Positions 42,717 through 54,235 of a stretch of DNA of 64,000 bases are shown here, in pieces. The stretch lies in NCBI RefSeq assembly GCF_003086295.3, contig NC_092038.1:102331837-102395836 (forward strand), read 5' to 3'. The notes beneath the pieces are model-generated. The model was given only the letters and a program-made list of their open reading frames with translations, had not been told where the DNA came from and ran no database searches. The translations under genes were made by a program, and so were the position numbers. Each line of letters starts with the position of its first letter. Positions within the stretch are counted from its first letter, which is position 1. The DNA comes from Arachis hypogaea. Taxonomy: Eukaryota; Streptophyta; Magnoliopsida; Fabales; Fabaceae.

Positions 42717-43564
42717 CTAAGGAAGAAAGAAAAAGGGAGAATATTAAATATAGATAGCTAAAATTCGGAAGGAAGATATTTCGAGTGATAATAAATGCCC
42801 AAGGAAATAAACAATGTCTTGAGTGCATGGTAGCTACAGCATGCACATGGGACAGCAGTTAAAATTATGATGGCATATGAGAAGAACTAGATGCAAGAGT
42901 GTTTATGGCATGCAAGTAAGAGGCATGAGAAGCCTAGCTCAAGCATCAAATATAACGTGGAAGAAAAGAATGAGCACGTGTATTGTGACAATTGTGGATG
43001 ATAAACTCAAGGCATGTGGATTGCTAGAGTTGTGAAAAAGAGGCATTAAAGTAGTAAGAATAGAATAGAAAAGAATTCAAAATGCCATGTTGGCTTTTTC
43101 ACAAACACTTGGTGTTCAAGTTAAAATAGGAATTAAATTAGTTAATCCAAGTGTATATGAGATCCAAAATAAAATGTCAATTGTCAAATTACACCTCATA
43201 ATATCCATAAGCTCAAATATATTAAAATAATACCCAAATAAAGTTCCAACACCAATATAAAAAAGGTAAGATAAAAGCGTGAAATGGAAACCATAAAGAA
43301 CTAAGCTAAAAGAAAATTGATAAGAAAAGAAAACAAGAATAAATGCAATAAATGAAAGAAGAATGAAAGAGGAGAGGGAAGGAAGAAAAGAAACCTGAGG
43401 AAGAAGATGAAGAAAGGAAAGGAGAAAGAAGTAGGAAGTAAGCAGTAAAAAGAGGGAAAGAAGGAAGAAGAGAGACGAAAGAATTAGGATGGAAAGAGAA
43501 TTAGGATTTGGGAGGGGGAAATAAAATTGAAACTGGGTGGCGCACTGAATTAGTAGTGCGACGC
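42717..43564 (-). other. E10 noncoding segment
   Basis: The minus strand is C/T-rich between 43260 and 43530. A long hydrophobic frame at 43116-43577 follows from that composition; I do not accept it as a gene. Confidence 0.5.
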
Positions 43565-43945
43565 ATGAAACGCGCACGCGTACCTCGCGCGTAAGCGTGG
43601 GTTAAAAAACAATGAAAGTGACACGTTAGCGTCTAGCATGCGTACGCGTGACCAAGGTGGTGCCAATCGCGCGAGTCCAGCCTCACGCACGCACAACTTT
43701 CTGTTCGTTTCACATTGGGGCTAAAATTGCATGCAACGCGTGCGCGTCATGACCACACACGCGTGGATGGCCATTGGGGAAAAATGACGCGCATGCGTCA
43801 GGGACGCGTACGCGTGAGTAATTTTGTGCTTCTAGCACAATGCCAGTCCCAGGCCATCACAACTTACTGTCAAAACATGGGAGTACGCCGATTTTCAGAT
43901 GCACGCATGCGCGCCCTAGACGCGTGCGCGTCCGCTTGATGGTGC
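43565..43945. repeat. CG-rich ACGCGTNCGCGT repeats in E10 interior
   Basis: Many ACGCGTGCGCGTC, ACGCGTACGCGTG and GCGTGCGCGT motifs, partly self-complementary, spaced 30-50 bp. Comparable in placement to the GGCGTTNAACGCC arrays of E1. Confidence 0.7.
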
Positions 43946-44129
43946 GCAAGGCACATTTCTGACTCGACACTCGCGTAACTCTCTGTTCAATCCCTAGAAA
44001 TGCGTATTCATGCATGACGCAGACTAAGAATGCAGAATGCAGGTGATGATACAGAAATAATGAATGAACACTAGTAAAAATAAAAATAAAATAAAATAAG
44101 ACTAAGAATAAAAAGGACGATCATACCAT

Positions 44130-44147
44130 GGTGGGTTGTCTCCCACC
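44130..44147 (-). promoter_or_regulatory. Hairpin after the pol stop (E10)
   Basis: The minus strand reads GGTGGG-AGACAA-CCCACC, 13 nt after the integrase stop codon. Same loop type as the E1 hairpin at 2905-2920 (AGGCAA), different stem. Confidence 0.6.
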
Positions 44148-44160
44148 TAGAAATTTTCTT

Positions 44161-45480
44161 TTACGTCCTTAAGTTGGAAGGTCCACAGGCTCTGTTCTCT
44201 TCTGTTGGTAGATCCTCCAAGAGAAAGACCTCTAGCTTCTTTTTGGTCGTCATTGGCTCACCATGATACAGCTTCAAGCGGTGGCCATTGACTCTGATGA
44301 ATTTGGAGCTTGAAGGATGACTCAGGTGGAAGACGCCATATGGATCAGCCTTTTCCACCCGGTAGGGGCCTTCCCATCTTGATCTAAGCTTGCCTGGCAT
44401 GAGTCTCAACCTGAATTTGTAAAGGAGAACTAACTCCCAAGGTCTGAACTCTCTTCGCTTGATATTCTTATCATGCACAGCCCTCACCCTTTCTTTGTAT
44501 AGCCTAGAGTTCTCATAGGCTTCAAGGCAAAGGTTCTCCAATTCTGCTCTTTGCAGCTTCCTTTCAGCACCGGCTTTTTCGAATTCCATGTTGCATTCCA
44601 TTACCGCCCAAAAAGCCTTGTACTCCACCTTCACTGGGAGGTGACACGCCTTTCCATAAATGAGGCGGAAGAGACTCATTCCGATTGGTGTCTTGTACAC
44701 TATCCGATATGCCCAAAGCGCATCTGCAAGCCTGGTACTCCAGTCTTTTCTATGAGGCTTGACGACTTTCTCCAGGATACGCTTTATCTCTCTGTTTGAC
44801 ACCTCGGCCTGCCCATTGGTCTATGGATGGTAAGCCATTGCCACCTTGTGAACAATCCCATGTTTCTTCAGTAGACCTGTTAATCTCCTGTTACAGAAAT
44901 GAGTACCTTGATCACTCACGATTGCTCGTGGTGATCCAAAGCGACAGGTAATATTATTTTGAATAAAGGAGACAACAGTGTTAGCATCATCAGTACGGGT
45001 AGGAATTGCTAGCACCCATTTGAAACATAATCAACAACTAACAGTACGTAAAAGAAACCATTAGAGTTTGGAAATGGACCCATGAAGTCAATGCCCCAAA
45101 CATAAAAAATTTTACAGAACAACATAAGTTGTTAGGGCATCTCCTCCCTCTTGGATATATTCCCAAACCTTTGGCGTGGGGGACAAGATTCACAAAATGC
45201 AGTTGCATCCTTAAATAGTGTGGGCCACCAGAATCCACAGTCTAAAATCTTTTTAGCTGTTCTTTGAGGGCCAAAATGTCCACCACTCTTTGAAGAGTGG
45301 CAGGCCTCTAAAATGGACTGGAATTCTGATTGTGGCACACACCATCTAATTACTTGGTCACATCTCCATAAATATGGGTCATCCCATATATAATATTTAG
45401 ACTCGCTTTTAAGCTTGTCCCTTTGATGCTTAGTAAAATTTGGAGTGAAGGTACGACTAACCAAATAATTAGCTATAGGT
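44161..45480 (-). pseudogene. Integrase (E10)
   Basis: HHCC region ([35 protein letters not shown]) is followed by the core. Asp is in GIDFMGPFP, Asp in AIVSDQGTHFCN and Glu in TNGQAEVSNREIKRILEK. ALWAYRIVYKTPIGMS and KLRSRWEGPYRVEKADPYGV belong to the core end and C-terminal domain. A stop replaces a codon in HPxTNGQAE near 44820, and other breaks lie at 45015-45132. All three catalytic residues are still readable. Confidence 0.85.
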
Positions 45481-46004
45481 GCGTACCACGGGACTACCTT
45501 AGATATTGCGTGCAAGCTATCCAATGGAAAAGCATCATTGATAGGAGTGGGGTCTTTCTTAATGTGCTCAAGGCGACTCAAGTGGTCCACCACTAAATTC
45601 TGGGAACCACGCCTATCTTTGATTTCTAAATCAAATTCTTGCAGTAACAATATCCAACGTATGAGCCTTGGTTTGGACTCTTTCTTAGCTAGTAAATATT
45701 TTAGAGTTGCATGGTCTGAGTATACTACCACCTTAGTACCAAGTAGGTAAGCTCGGAATTTATCCAAAGCAAAAATAATATCCAGAAGCTCTTTTTCAGT
45801 GGTAGTATAATTAGACTGAGCAGCGTCTAAGGTCTTAGAAGCATAGGCAATTATAAAAGGGTCCTTACCTTCGCGCTGAGCCAGCGCCGCTCCTACTGCA
45901 TAATTGGAGGCGTCACACATTATCTCAAACAGTTGACTCCAGTCGGGTTCTCTCACAATAGGGGCTTGGGTCAAGGCGATCTTCAGCTTATCAAACGCTT
46001 CCAT
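45481..46004 (-). pseudogene. RNase H (E10)
   Basis: Open frame containing [40 protein letters not shown] and [20 protein letters not shown]. These give the Asp-Glu-Asp set of Ty3/gypsy RNase H. Continuous with the integrase zinc-binding region downstream. Confidence 0.85.
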
Positions 46005-46948
46005 GCAGTCTGCACTCAGCTCGAACTCAACATCCTTTTGCAGCAGTCGGGATAAGGGTAGTGCTACCTTACTGAATTCCTTGATAAATTATCGGTAAAA
46101 ACCTGCATGACCAAGAAATGAACGGACTTCCCTCACAGAGGAGGGGTAAGGTAAACCAGAAATAACATCTACTTTTGCTGGATCAACTGAAATACCACTA
46201 TTAGAAATAACATGTCCTAGAACAATACCCTATTTTACCATAAAATGACATTTTTAAAATTCAATACAAGGTTTGAACTTACACACCTGTCTAATACTCT
46301 AGCTAAACTATCCAAGCAAAGGTTAAACGAATCACCATACACACTAAAGTCATCCATGAAAACTTCCATACAATTCTCAAGAATATCTGAGAAAATGCTC
46401 ATCATGCATCTTTAGAATGTAGCCAGTGCATTGCACAAGCCAAAAAGCATCCTCTTATATGCATAAGTTCCAAAGGGACATGTAAAAGTAGTTTTCTCCT
46501 GATCTTCAAGAGCTATATGAATTTGAAAATAGCCAGTGTAACCATCTAGAAAACAGTAGTGTGATTTACCTGACAGGCAATCAAGCATCTGATTGATAAA
46601 AGGCAGTGGGTAGTGATCTTTACGAGTAGCCTGGTTGAGACGCCTATGGTCAATGCACACCCTCCAGGAGTTCTGCACTCTAGTTGCAATGAGTTCCCCA
46701 TGCTCATTCTTTACTGTGGTAACGCCAGCCTTATTGGGTACCACCTGTATTGGGCTGACCCATTCACTATCCGAGATTGGATAGATGATGTCGGCTTCAA
46801 GCAGTCTGGCCACTTCCTTCTTGACAACCTCTAGAATGGTGGGGTTCAGCCGCCCTTGGGGCTGATGGACAGGTCGTGCTCCTTCTTCTAAAAATATACG
46901 ATGTTCACAAACCTGAGGGCTAATGCCTACTATATCCACCAAGTCCAC
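46005..46948 (-). pseudogene. Reverse transcriptase (E10)
   Basis: Contains WVSPIQVVPNKAGVT, SWRVCIDHRRLNQATRKDHY, HYCFLDGYTGYFQIHIALED and YKRMLFGLCNALATF. A stop follows at about 46411, then the catalytic FMDDFSVYGDS, and VKxGIVLGHVISNSGI with another stop. Family-typical RT of the Athila lineage, now inactive. Confidence 0.85.
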
Positions 46949-47878
46949 CCAATAGCTTTCTTGTGTCTTCGCAGCACACCAAGCAACTACTCCTCCCGTT
47001 GGGATGTGAGTTCCCTTGCAATGATAACTGGGAGCTTCTAATTATCCTCAAGGTACGCATACTTAAGGTAGGGTGGAAGGGCTTCAACTCCATTTTCTGG
47101 TCATGGTTGGGCACTTGATCATCTGGAGTCATTGGTGGTGGCAAGGTATTTTTAGGAAGCTCAGATGGTGTCCCCACACTTGCACCTGGCTCCATGTTCA
47201 TCCCTTCTACTTTTTTCTGGTGGACTTCAGTCACGGTCTCATCAATAATGTCACACTGGAAGATGGAGTTATCTTCCAGTGGGTGCTTCATAGCTTTATC
47301 CAGGTTGAAGCTCACTACTCTGCCATCTATCTCAAAAGAGTAAATTCCTGAGAAGACGTCCAATTTGAACCTTGAAGTCTTCAGAAATGGCCTTCCAAGC
47401 AGGATAGATGTTGGTCTTCCTGAGTCATAAGGTAGAAGTCAATAGGGAATGTTAGCCCCTTAATGCTCACCAGCACGTCTTCAGTAATTCCAACCACCGA
47501 GAGTATGCTTTCATCTGCCAAAACAAAACGTGCTGCCGACCTTTTTAAGGAGGGTAGCCTCAAAGCATCATATACAGATAATGGCATAATACTTACACAT
47601 GCACCTAAATCACACATGCAGTCAAAAAATTGTACACCCTTAATAGTGCAAGTAACCATGCATGGGCTCGGATCCCCATATTTTTCAGGTATGGCACGCA
47701 TTAAAGCAGAAATAGAGCTACCTAGAGGAATAGTTTCTAAATCATGTATTTTGTCTTTATTCATGCATAAATCTTTCAGAAACTTAGCATACTTAGGTAC
47801 CTGGTGAATAGCATAAAAAAAGAGAATGGTTACCTCAACCTTTTTGAAGATCTCCACCATCTTGAAGTCTAGCTCCAT
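46920..47878 (-). pseudogene. Protease region (E10)
   Basis: DLGACVSIMPLSVYDALRLP active-site region, then ITEDVLVSIKGLTFPIDFYL; frameshift near 47381 before DVFSGIYSFEIDGRVVSFNL. A linker carrying NTLPPPMTPDDQVPNHDQKM and a displaced FHPTL segment leads into RT. Confidence 0.8.
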
Positions 47879-48961
47879 CTACTTTCTGGGTTTCCTAGCA
47901 AGGTGCGAAAAAGGAATGGGAATGGCTTCTCGTGTAACTTCAGCTTCCTTTGGTGCTCCATTCCTTGGTTGAGCCACTTCTTCTTCAACCATGTCTTGTA
48001 CTCCATCCTCTTCTTCAGCATCCTCTACCTCAACAATGTCTTCTACTGGAATGTCTTGTTTTGAGCTTGGCTCCTCATGACTCCTCTCTTGCAGTGTGGT
48101 TCCGAACCTCAAGGTGATGCCATTGATTCCACCCGTGGGGTTAGGTAAAGGCTGAGAAGGGAGTGCACTGGAGCTTGAAGATTGATTGTTGGGGGCAGTT
48201 AATGATTCTATCCGGGAGACGAAAGCTTGTAAAGTAGAGTTTAGACCATTTATGGTAGAGTTAAGTGTGTTTTGAATGTCTTTTTTTCCTTGCACAATAG
48301 AGTGAAGCAACTCGTCATTAGAAGAGGAAGGGGGTAAGTAATTTGAGGGGTCTACTGCTAGTTGTGTTGGGGTCCCTGGGCTTGCCTTTGGTGAGGTGCT
48401 CGGTAAGGCTGGTTTTGGTTCTGTTGATATTGGTTCTGCTGATTGCTGTTGTTGTTTCACCTCTGATTTTTGCCATTGTCTCTGCCTCCTTGGTTGTAGT
48501 TGTCCCTCCATCCTTGGTTGGAGTTACCTCTCCACCCTTGGTTGGAGTTATCTCTCCATCCTTGGTTGGAGTTATCTCTCCATCCCTGGTTGGAGCTGTC
48601 TTGCCAACCTTGATTGTAGTTCCAACCTTGGTTATAATTACCACCTTATTGATAATATCCTTGATTCAGACGGTCATAAAAATTATGGGTAGCTGCCAAG
48701 GTGTTGTTCTCTTGTTGGAGTTGCGGACATTCATCAGTGTAATGAGTATAGCAGGCACATATTCCGCACACTCTCTGAGGAACCAGTTGTTGACACTGTT
48801 GTTGTGGAGGATGCTGAGGTTGTTGTTGATTCAGCTGTAGCTGCTTTAGTATGTTGGTCATCTCTCCTAGAGTCTTCATAAGAGCAGCATTCTTACTACT
48901 AGAGGAAACCTTCGTAATAGCCTTAGGGTGATTATTCCTCTGCCTTGTATTTCGGGTAGGC
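47879..48961 (-). pseudogene. gag C-terminal part with zinc knuckle (E10)
   Basis: CCHC motif CGICACYTHYTDEC (C-x2-C-x4-H-x4-C) near 48770, then NFYDRLNQGYYQ and a run of NQGWRDNS-type repeats (48500-48620) interrupted by a frameshift. A Gln/Pro-rich stretch ends HLARKPRK at the C-terminus. The N-terminal gag half was separated by the E11 insertion and is not in the window. Confidence 0.8.
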
Positions 48962-50635
48962 TGGTGGACGAAATTGTGATCATCAATGTTGTACTCTTTG
49001 TTGTTGTATGGAATAATTATAATGGCTCTTTGCTATGTGTGGACACAACTCCGTTCAACTAACCAGCAAGTGTACTAGGTCGTCCAAGTAATAAACTTTA
49101 CGTGAGTAAGGGTCGATTCCACAGAGATTGTTGGTATGAAGCAAGCTATGGTCATCTTGTAAATCTCAGTCAGGCGGATAGTGATTGATTATGGATTTTC
49201 GAAAATCAAATAATAGTAAATAAACATAAAATAAAGATAAAGTTACTCATGTATTTCCATGATGGGAATTTCAGATAGGTATATGGAGATGCTGTGCTCC
49301 TCTTGAATCTCTGCTTTCCTACTGCTTCATCCAATCCTTCTTACTCATTTCCATAGCAAGCTGTATGTAGGGCATCACTGTTGTCAATGGTTACATCCCA
49401 TCCTCTCAGTGAAAAAGGTCCAAATGCTCTGTCACAGCACGGCTAATCATCTGTCGGTTCTCAATCAGGTTGGAATAGAATCCATTAATTCTTTTACGTA
49501 TGTCACTAACGCCCAGCCTTCAGGAGTTTGAAGCTCGTCACAGTCATTCAATTCTGGAATCCTACTCGGAATACCACAGACAAGGTTAGACCTTCCGGAT
49601 TCCCATGAATTCCGCCATCAATTCTAGCTTATACCACGAAGATTTTGATTAAGGAATCCAAGAGATATGTGCCCGGTCTAGGGTAGAACGGAAGTGGTTG
49701 TCAATTACACGCGTTCATAGGTGAGAATGATGATGAGTGTCACGGATCATCACATTCATCAAGTTGAAGTGCAATGAATATCTTAGAATAGGAATAATTC
49801 GAATTGGATAGAAAATAATAGTAATTGCATTGAAACTTGAGGTACAGCAGAACTCCACACCCTTAATCTATGGTGTGTAGAAACTCCACCGTTGAAAATA
49901 CATAAGTGAAAGGTTCAGGCATGGCCGAATGACCAGCCCCCCCCCCCCCAACGTGATCAATAGTCTCCTCAGATGAAGAATAAAATAAAACTGAGACCAA
50001 AGATGTCTAATACAATAGTAAATTATCCTATTTATACTAGACTAGCTACTAGGGTTTACATGAGTAAGTAATTGATGCATAAATCCACGTCCGGGGCCCA
50101 CTTGGTGTGTGTTTGGGCTGAGCTTGATCTATCCATGAGCTGAGGCTTCTTTTGGAGTTGAACGCCAAGTTGTAACGTGTTTTGGGCGTTCAACTCCGGG
50201 TCGTGACGTGTTTCTGGCGTTTTACTCCAGACAACAACATGGAACTGGGGTTGAGCACCAGTTTGCATCGTCAATTACCGAATAAAGTATGAACTATTAT
50301 ATATTGCTGGAAAGCTCTGGATGTCTACTTTCCAACTCCGTTGAGAGCGCGCCATTTGGAGTTCTATAGCTCGAGAAAATCCATTTCGGGTGTAGGGAGG
50401 TCAGATTCCAACAGCATCAGCAGTCCTTTGTCAGCCTCCTATCAGAGTTTTGCTCAAGTCCCTCAATTTTAGCCAGAAATTACCTGAAATCATAGAAAAA
50501 CACACAAACTCATAGTAAAGTCCAGAAATGTGAATTTAACATAAAAACTAATGAAAACATCCCTAAAAGTAGCTTGAACTTACTAAAAACTACCTAAAAA
50601 CAATGCCAAAAAGCGTATAAATTATCCGCTCATCA
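48962..50635 (-). mobile_element. 3' LTR of E11
   Basis: Starts TGATGAGCGGATAATTTATA at 50635 and ends CGTCCACCA at 48962, 1674 bp. Contains a run of 13 C at 49937-49949, U5 hairpins (49063-49079 with one mismatch, 49096-49111) and palindromes at about 50150-50260. Confidence 0.85.
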
Positions 50636-50672
50636 CAACACCAAACTTAAATTGTTGCTTGTCCCCAAGCAA
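50636..50672 (-). promoter_or_regulatory. Pre-LTR hairpin module (E11)
   Basis: The minus strand reads TTGCTTG-GGGA-CAAGCAA, then CAATTTAAGTTTGGTGTTG next to the LTR, identical to E1. Confidence 0.75.
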
Positions 50673-51715
50673 CTGAAAATCAAATAGGATAAAAAGAAGA
50701 GAATATACTATAAATTCCAAAATATCAATGAATATTAATTCTAATTGGATGAGCGGGACTTGTAGCTTTTTGCTTCTGAACAGTTTTGGCATCTCACTTT
50801 TTCCTTTGAAGTTCAGAATTATTGGCATCTCTAGGAACTTAGAATTTCGGATGGTTTTATTGATTCTCCTAATTAAGTATGTTGATTCTTGAACACAGCT
50901 ACTTATGAGTCTTGGCCGTGGCCCTAAGCACTTTGTTTTCCAGTATTACCACCGGATACATAAATGCCACAGACACATGACTGGATGAACCTTTTCAGAT
51001 TGTGACTCAGCTTTGCTAGAGTCCCCAATTAGAGGTGTCCAGGGCTCTTAAGCACACTCTTTTGCTTTGGATCACGACTTTAACCACTCGGTCTCAAGCT
51101 TTTCACTTGGGCCTTCATGACACAAGCACATGGTTAGGGACAGCTTGGTTTAGCCGCTTAGGCCTGGATTTTATTTCCTTGGGCCCTCTTATCCATTGAT
51201 GCTCAAAGCCTTGGATCCTTTTTACCCTTGCCTTTTGGTTTTAAGGGCTATTGGCTTTTTCTGCTTGCTTTTTCTTTTTCTATCTATTTTTTTCGCAAGC
51301 TTTTGCTATTCACTACTTTTTTTTGCTTCAAGAATCAATTTTATGATTTTTCAGATCATCAATAACATTTCTCTTTGTTCATCATTCTTTCAAGAGCCAA
51401 CAGTTTTAACATTCATAAACAACAAGATCAAAAGTATGCACTCTTTAAGCATTCATTTAGAAAACAAGAAGTATTGTCACCACATCAATATAATTAAACT
51501 AAATTCAAGGATAAATTTGAAATTCGTGTATTTCTTGTTCTTTTGAATTAAAAACATTTTTCATTTAAGAGAGGTGAAGGATTAATGGAATTATTCATAA
51601 CTTTAAGACATAGTTACTAAACACTAATGATCATGAAGTAGAGAAACAAAACATAGATAAACATATAATATAAAAACTGAACAGCAGAAAAGTAAGAACA
51701 AGGAATGAATCCACC
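50673..51715 (-). other. E11 3' noncoding tail
   Basis: Matches E1 4113-5113; no gene. Confidence 0.6.
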
Positions 51716-52864
51716 TTAGTGGCGTCTTCTTCTTGAAGGACCAACAATGTCCTTGAGCTCTTCTATGTCCCTTCCTTGCCTTTGTTGCTCCTCCCTCATT
51801 GCTCTTTGATCTTCTCTTATTTCATGGAGAATGATGGAGTGCTCATAATGTTCCACCCTTAATTGTTCCACATTGTAGCTCAAATCTTCTAGGGAAGTGT
51901 TGAGTTGTTCCTAATAGTTGTTGGGAGGAAAGTGCATCCATTGAGGCATCTCAGGGATTTCTTGATGATGAGCTTCCTCATGCATCTCTTGAGATCCGTG
52001 GAGGGTCTCTCTTGCTTTCTCCATCCTCTTCTTGGTGATGGGCTTATCCTCTTCAATGAGGATGTCTCCTTCTATGATAACTCCAGCTGAGTAACATAGA
52101 TGGCAAATAAGATGAGGAAAAGCTAGGCTTGCCATGGTGGAGGACTTTTCGGCTATTTTGTAGAATTCATGGGAGATGACTTCATGAACTTCTACTTCCT
52201 CTCCAATCATGGTGCTATGAATCATGATGGCCCGATCCACAGTAACTTCAGATCGGTTGCTAGTGGGGATGATTGAGCATTGAATGAACTCTAACCACCC
52301 TCTAGCCACAGGCTTGAGGTCCAGTCTTCTTAGTTGAACCGGCTTGCCTTTGGAGTCTCTTTTCCATTGAGCTCCTTCCACACATATGTCCATAAGGACT
52401 TGGTCTAACCTTTGATTAAAGTTGACCCTTCTAGTGTAGGGGCGTTCATCTCCTTGCATCATGGGCAAGTGGAATGCCAACCTCACATTTTCCGGACTAA
52501 AATCTAAGTATTTCCCCCGAACCATTGTGAGATAATTCTTTGGACTCGGATTTACACTTCGATCATGGTTCCTAGTGATCCATGCATTGGCATAGAACTC
52601 TTGAACCATTAAGATTCCGACTTGTTGCATGGGGTTGGTTAGGACTTCCCAACCTCTTCTTCGGATTTCATGTCGGATCTCCGGATACTCATTTTTCTTG
52701 AGTTTGAAAGGGACCTCAGGGATCACCTTCTTCTTTGCCACAACATCATAGAAGTGGTCTTGATGGCTTTTGGAGATGAATCTTTCCATCTCCCATGACT
52801 CGGAGGTGGAAGCTTTTGTCTTCCCTTTTCCTTTTCTAGAGGATTCTCCGGCCTTAGGTGCCAT
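51716..52864 (-). pseudogene. Env-position plant transposon protein ORF (E11)
   Basis: ATG at 52864 (MAPKAGESSRKGKGKTKAST). The main domain includes EFYANAWITRNHDRSVNP, VRGKYLDFSPENVRLAFHLP, KPVARGWLEFIQCSIIPTSN and RAIMIHSTMIGEEVEVHEVI, resembling the putative plant transposon protein family (PF20167 from memory). After HFPPNNY a TGG-to-TAG change (at 51908-51910) stops it. Without that change the frame would continue about 64 codons through a helical EQLNTSLEDL segment to RRRRH and a natural stop at 51716. The most complete copy of this ORF in the window; E1 and E12 have lost the centre. Function unknown. Confidence 0.75.
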
Positions 52865-52902
52865 TGATGGTAATGGAAAAACAAAAAGCTTATGCTTTTA
52901 CC

Positions 52903-52937
52903 ACACCAAACTTAAAATATTGCTCGCCCTCGAGCAA
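52903..52937 (-). promoter_or_regulatory. Internal hairpin module (E11)
   Basis: The minus strand reads TTGCTCG-AGGG-CGAGCAA followed by TATTTTAAGTTTGGTGT, about 40 nt before the ORF start and right after a polypyrimidine run. Confidence 0.7.
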
Positions 52938-53390
52938 GAGAATAAAGAAGAGAAGAAGAAGAAGAAGAAAATATGGAGGAGAGTGAGGGAAGGTGTTTCG
53001 GCTAAGGTGTAGAAGAGGGGGTTTGTGTTGTGTGAAAATGAAGTAGAATGGAAGGGTATATATAGGGAGGGGAGTGGGTGTAGTTTCGGTCATTTAGGGT
53101 GGGTTTGGGTGGGAAAAGATTTTTGAATTTTGAAGGTGGGTGGGGTTTATGGGAAAAAGTGGATGGATGTGAGTGGTAAAGGGGGTAATTGGGAAGAGAG
53201 ATTAAAGTTGTTGGGAAGTGTGTTTATTGGAAAGTGAGAATGAATGTTGAGAAGAGGGGTGAATATGTTAGGTGGGGATCCTGTGGTGTCCACAGATCCT
53301 GAGATGATCCTGTGGGGTCCGCAGATCCTGAGGTGTCAAGGATTTACATCCCTGCACCAATTAGGCATATAAAATGCCTTTGCACACCAT
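52938..53390 (-). other. E11 polypyrimidine region and linker
   Basis: Minus-strand C/T-rich stretch and a GGATCC-containing duplicated block (about 53275-53335); no gene. Confidence 0.5.
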
Positions 53391-53635
53391 TCTGGCGTTT
53401 AAACACCGAAGTGATGCACACTCTAGGCGTTCAACGCCCATGTGTAGCATGTTTCTGGCGTTGAACGCCAGTTCCATGCTTGTTACTGGCGTTCAGCGCC
53501 AGCTTTCCTCAAGTCACATTCCTGGCGTTCAAACGCCAGGATGTTGCTTGTTTCTGGTATTCAGCGCCAGAAACATGCTCTGTTCTGGCGTTGAACGCCA
53601 GCCAGATGCACCTTACTGGCGTTTAAAAGCCAGTA
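53391..53635 (-). repeat. GGCGTTNAACGCC palindrome array (E11)
   Basis: About eight units spaced 33-36 bp; several units have an extra base or A/C changes in the core. Confidence 0.85.
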
Positions 53636-53779
53636 AGTCCTTCCTCTAGGGTGTGATTTTTCTTCTGCTATTTTTGATTCTGTTTTTAATTTTAGTATTT
53701 TTTTGTGACTCCACATGATCATGAACCTAATAAAACACAAAATAACAATAAAATAAAATTAAAATTAGATATATAAAAA

Positions 53780-53795
53780 TTGGGTTGCCTCCCAA
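53780..53795 (-). promoter_or_regulatory. Hairpin after gag-protease stop (E11)
   Basis: TTGGG-AGGCAA-CCCAA on the minus strand, as in E1. Confidence 0.55.
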
Positions 53796-53837
53796 CAAGC
53801 GCCTCTTTAGTGTCATTAGCTTGACAGTGGGCTCTCA

Positions 53838-54235
53838 TGGAGCCTCACAGATATTCAGAGCATGATGAGGGCCTCCTAACACCAAACTTAGAGTTTGAAT
53901 GAGGGGGCTTCTCAACACCAAACTTAGAGTTTGGTTGTGGCCTCCCAACACCAAACTTAGAGCTTGACTGCGGGGGCTCTTTTTGACTCTGTACTGAGAG
54001 AAGCTTTTCATGCTTCCTCTCCATGGTTGCAGAGGAAGGTCCTTGAGCTTTAAACACAAGGTAGTCCCCATTCAATTAAAGGACTAATTCTCCTCTACTA
54101 ACATCAATCACAGCTTCTGTCGTGGCTAGGAAGGGTCTTCCAAGGATGATGCATTCATCTTCTTCCTTCCTAGTGTCTAAGATTATGAAATCAGCAGGGA
54201 TGTAAAGGCCTTCAACCTTTACTAACATGTCCTCT
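53838..54235 (-). pseudogene. gag-protease C-terminal fragment (E11)
   Basis: Carries LVKVEGLYIPADFIILDTRK, ECIILGRPFLATTEAVIDV, a CAA-to-TAA stop at about 54078, LNGDYLVFKAQG, and three SKFGV repeats with AAGTTTGGTGT. Upstream coding sequence is cut off by the E12 LTR at 54236. Confidence 0.8.

Larger units (their letters stand above)
38532..48961 (-). mobile_element. E10: Athila-lineage element, 3' two thirds
   Basis: On the minus strand: gag C-terminal part, protease, RT, RNase H, integrase, noncoding segment, env-position ORF, polypurine tract and 3' LTR. Each ORF carries stops or frameshifts. Inserted in E9, and split in gag at 48961 by E11. Its LTR start TGATAAACCACTATTTTATG is one I recall from legume Athila-like elements. 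Confidence 0.85.
48962..54235 (-). mobile_element. E11: E1-family element with full-length env-position ORF
   Basis: Minus-strand: gag-protease end, palindromic array, hairpin module, env-position ORF, noncoding tail, hairpin with polypurine-like tract, 3' LTR. No pol. Inserted in E10 gag (flank TAGGC) and interrupted by E12 at 54235. Confidence 0.85.

Noticed and set aside
43116..43577. Long hydrophobic minus-strand frame in E10 resembling membrane segments
   Set aside because: It follows from a C/T-rich strand that yields Leu, Phe and Ser; no signal, motif or relative in the other copies supports a protein.
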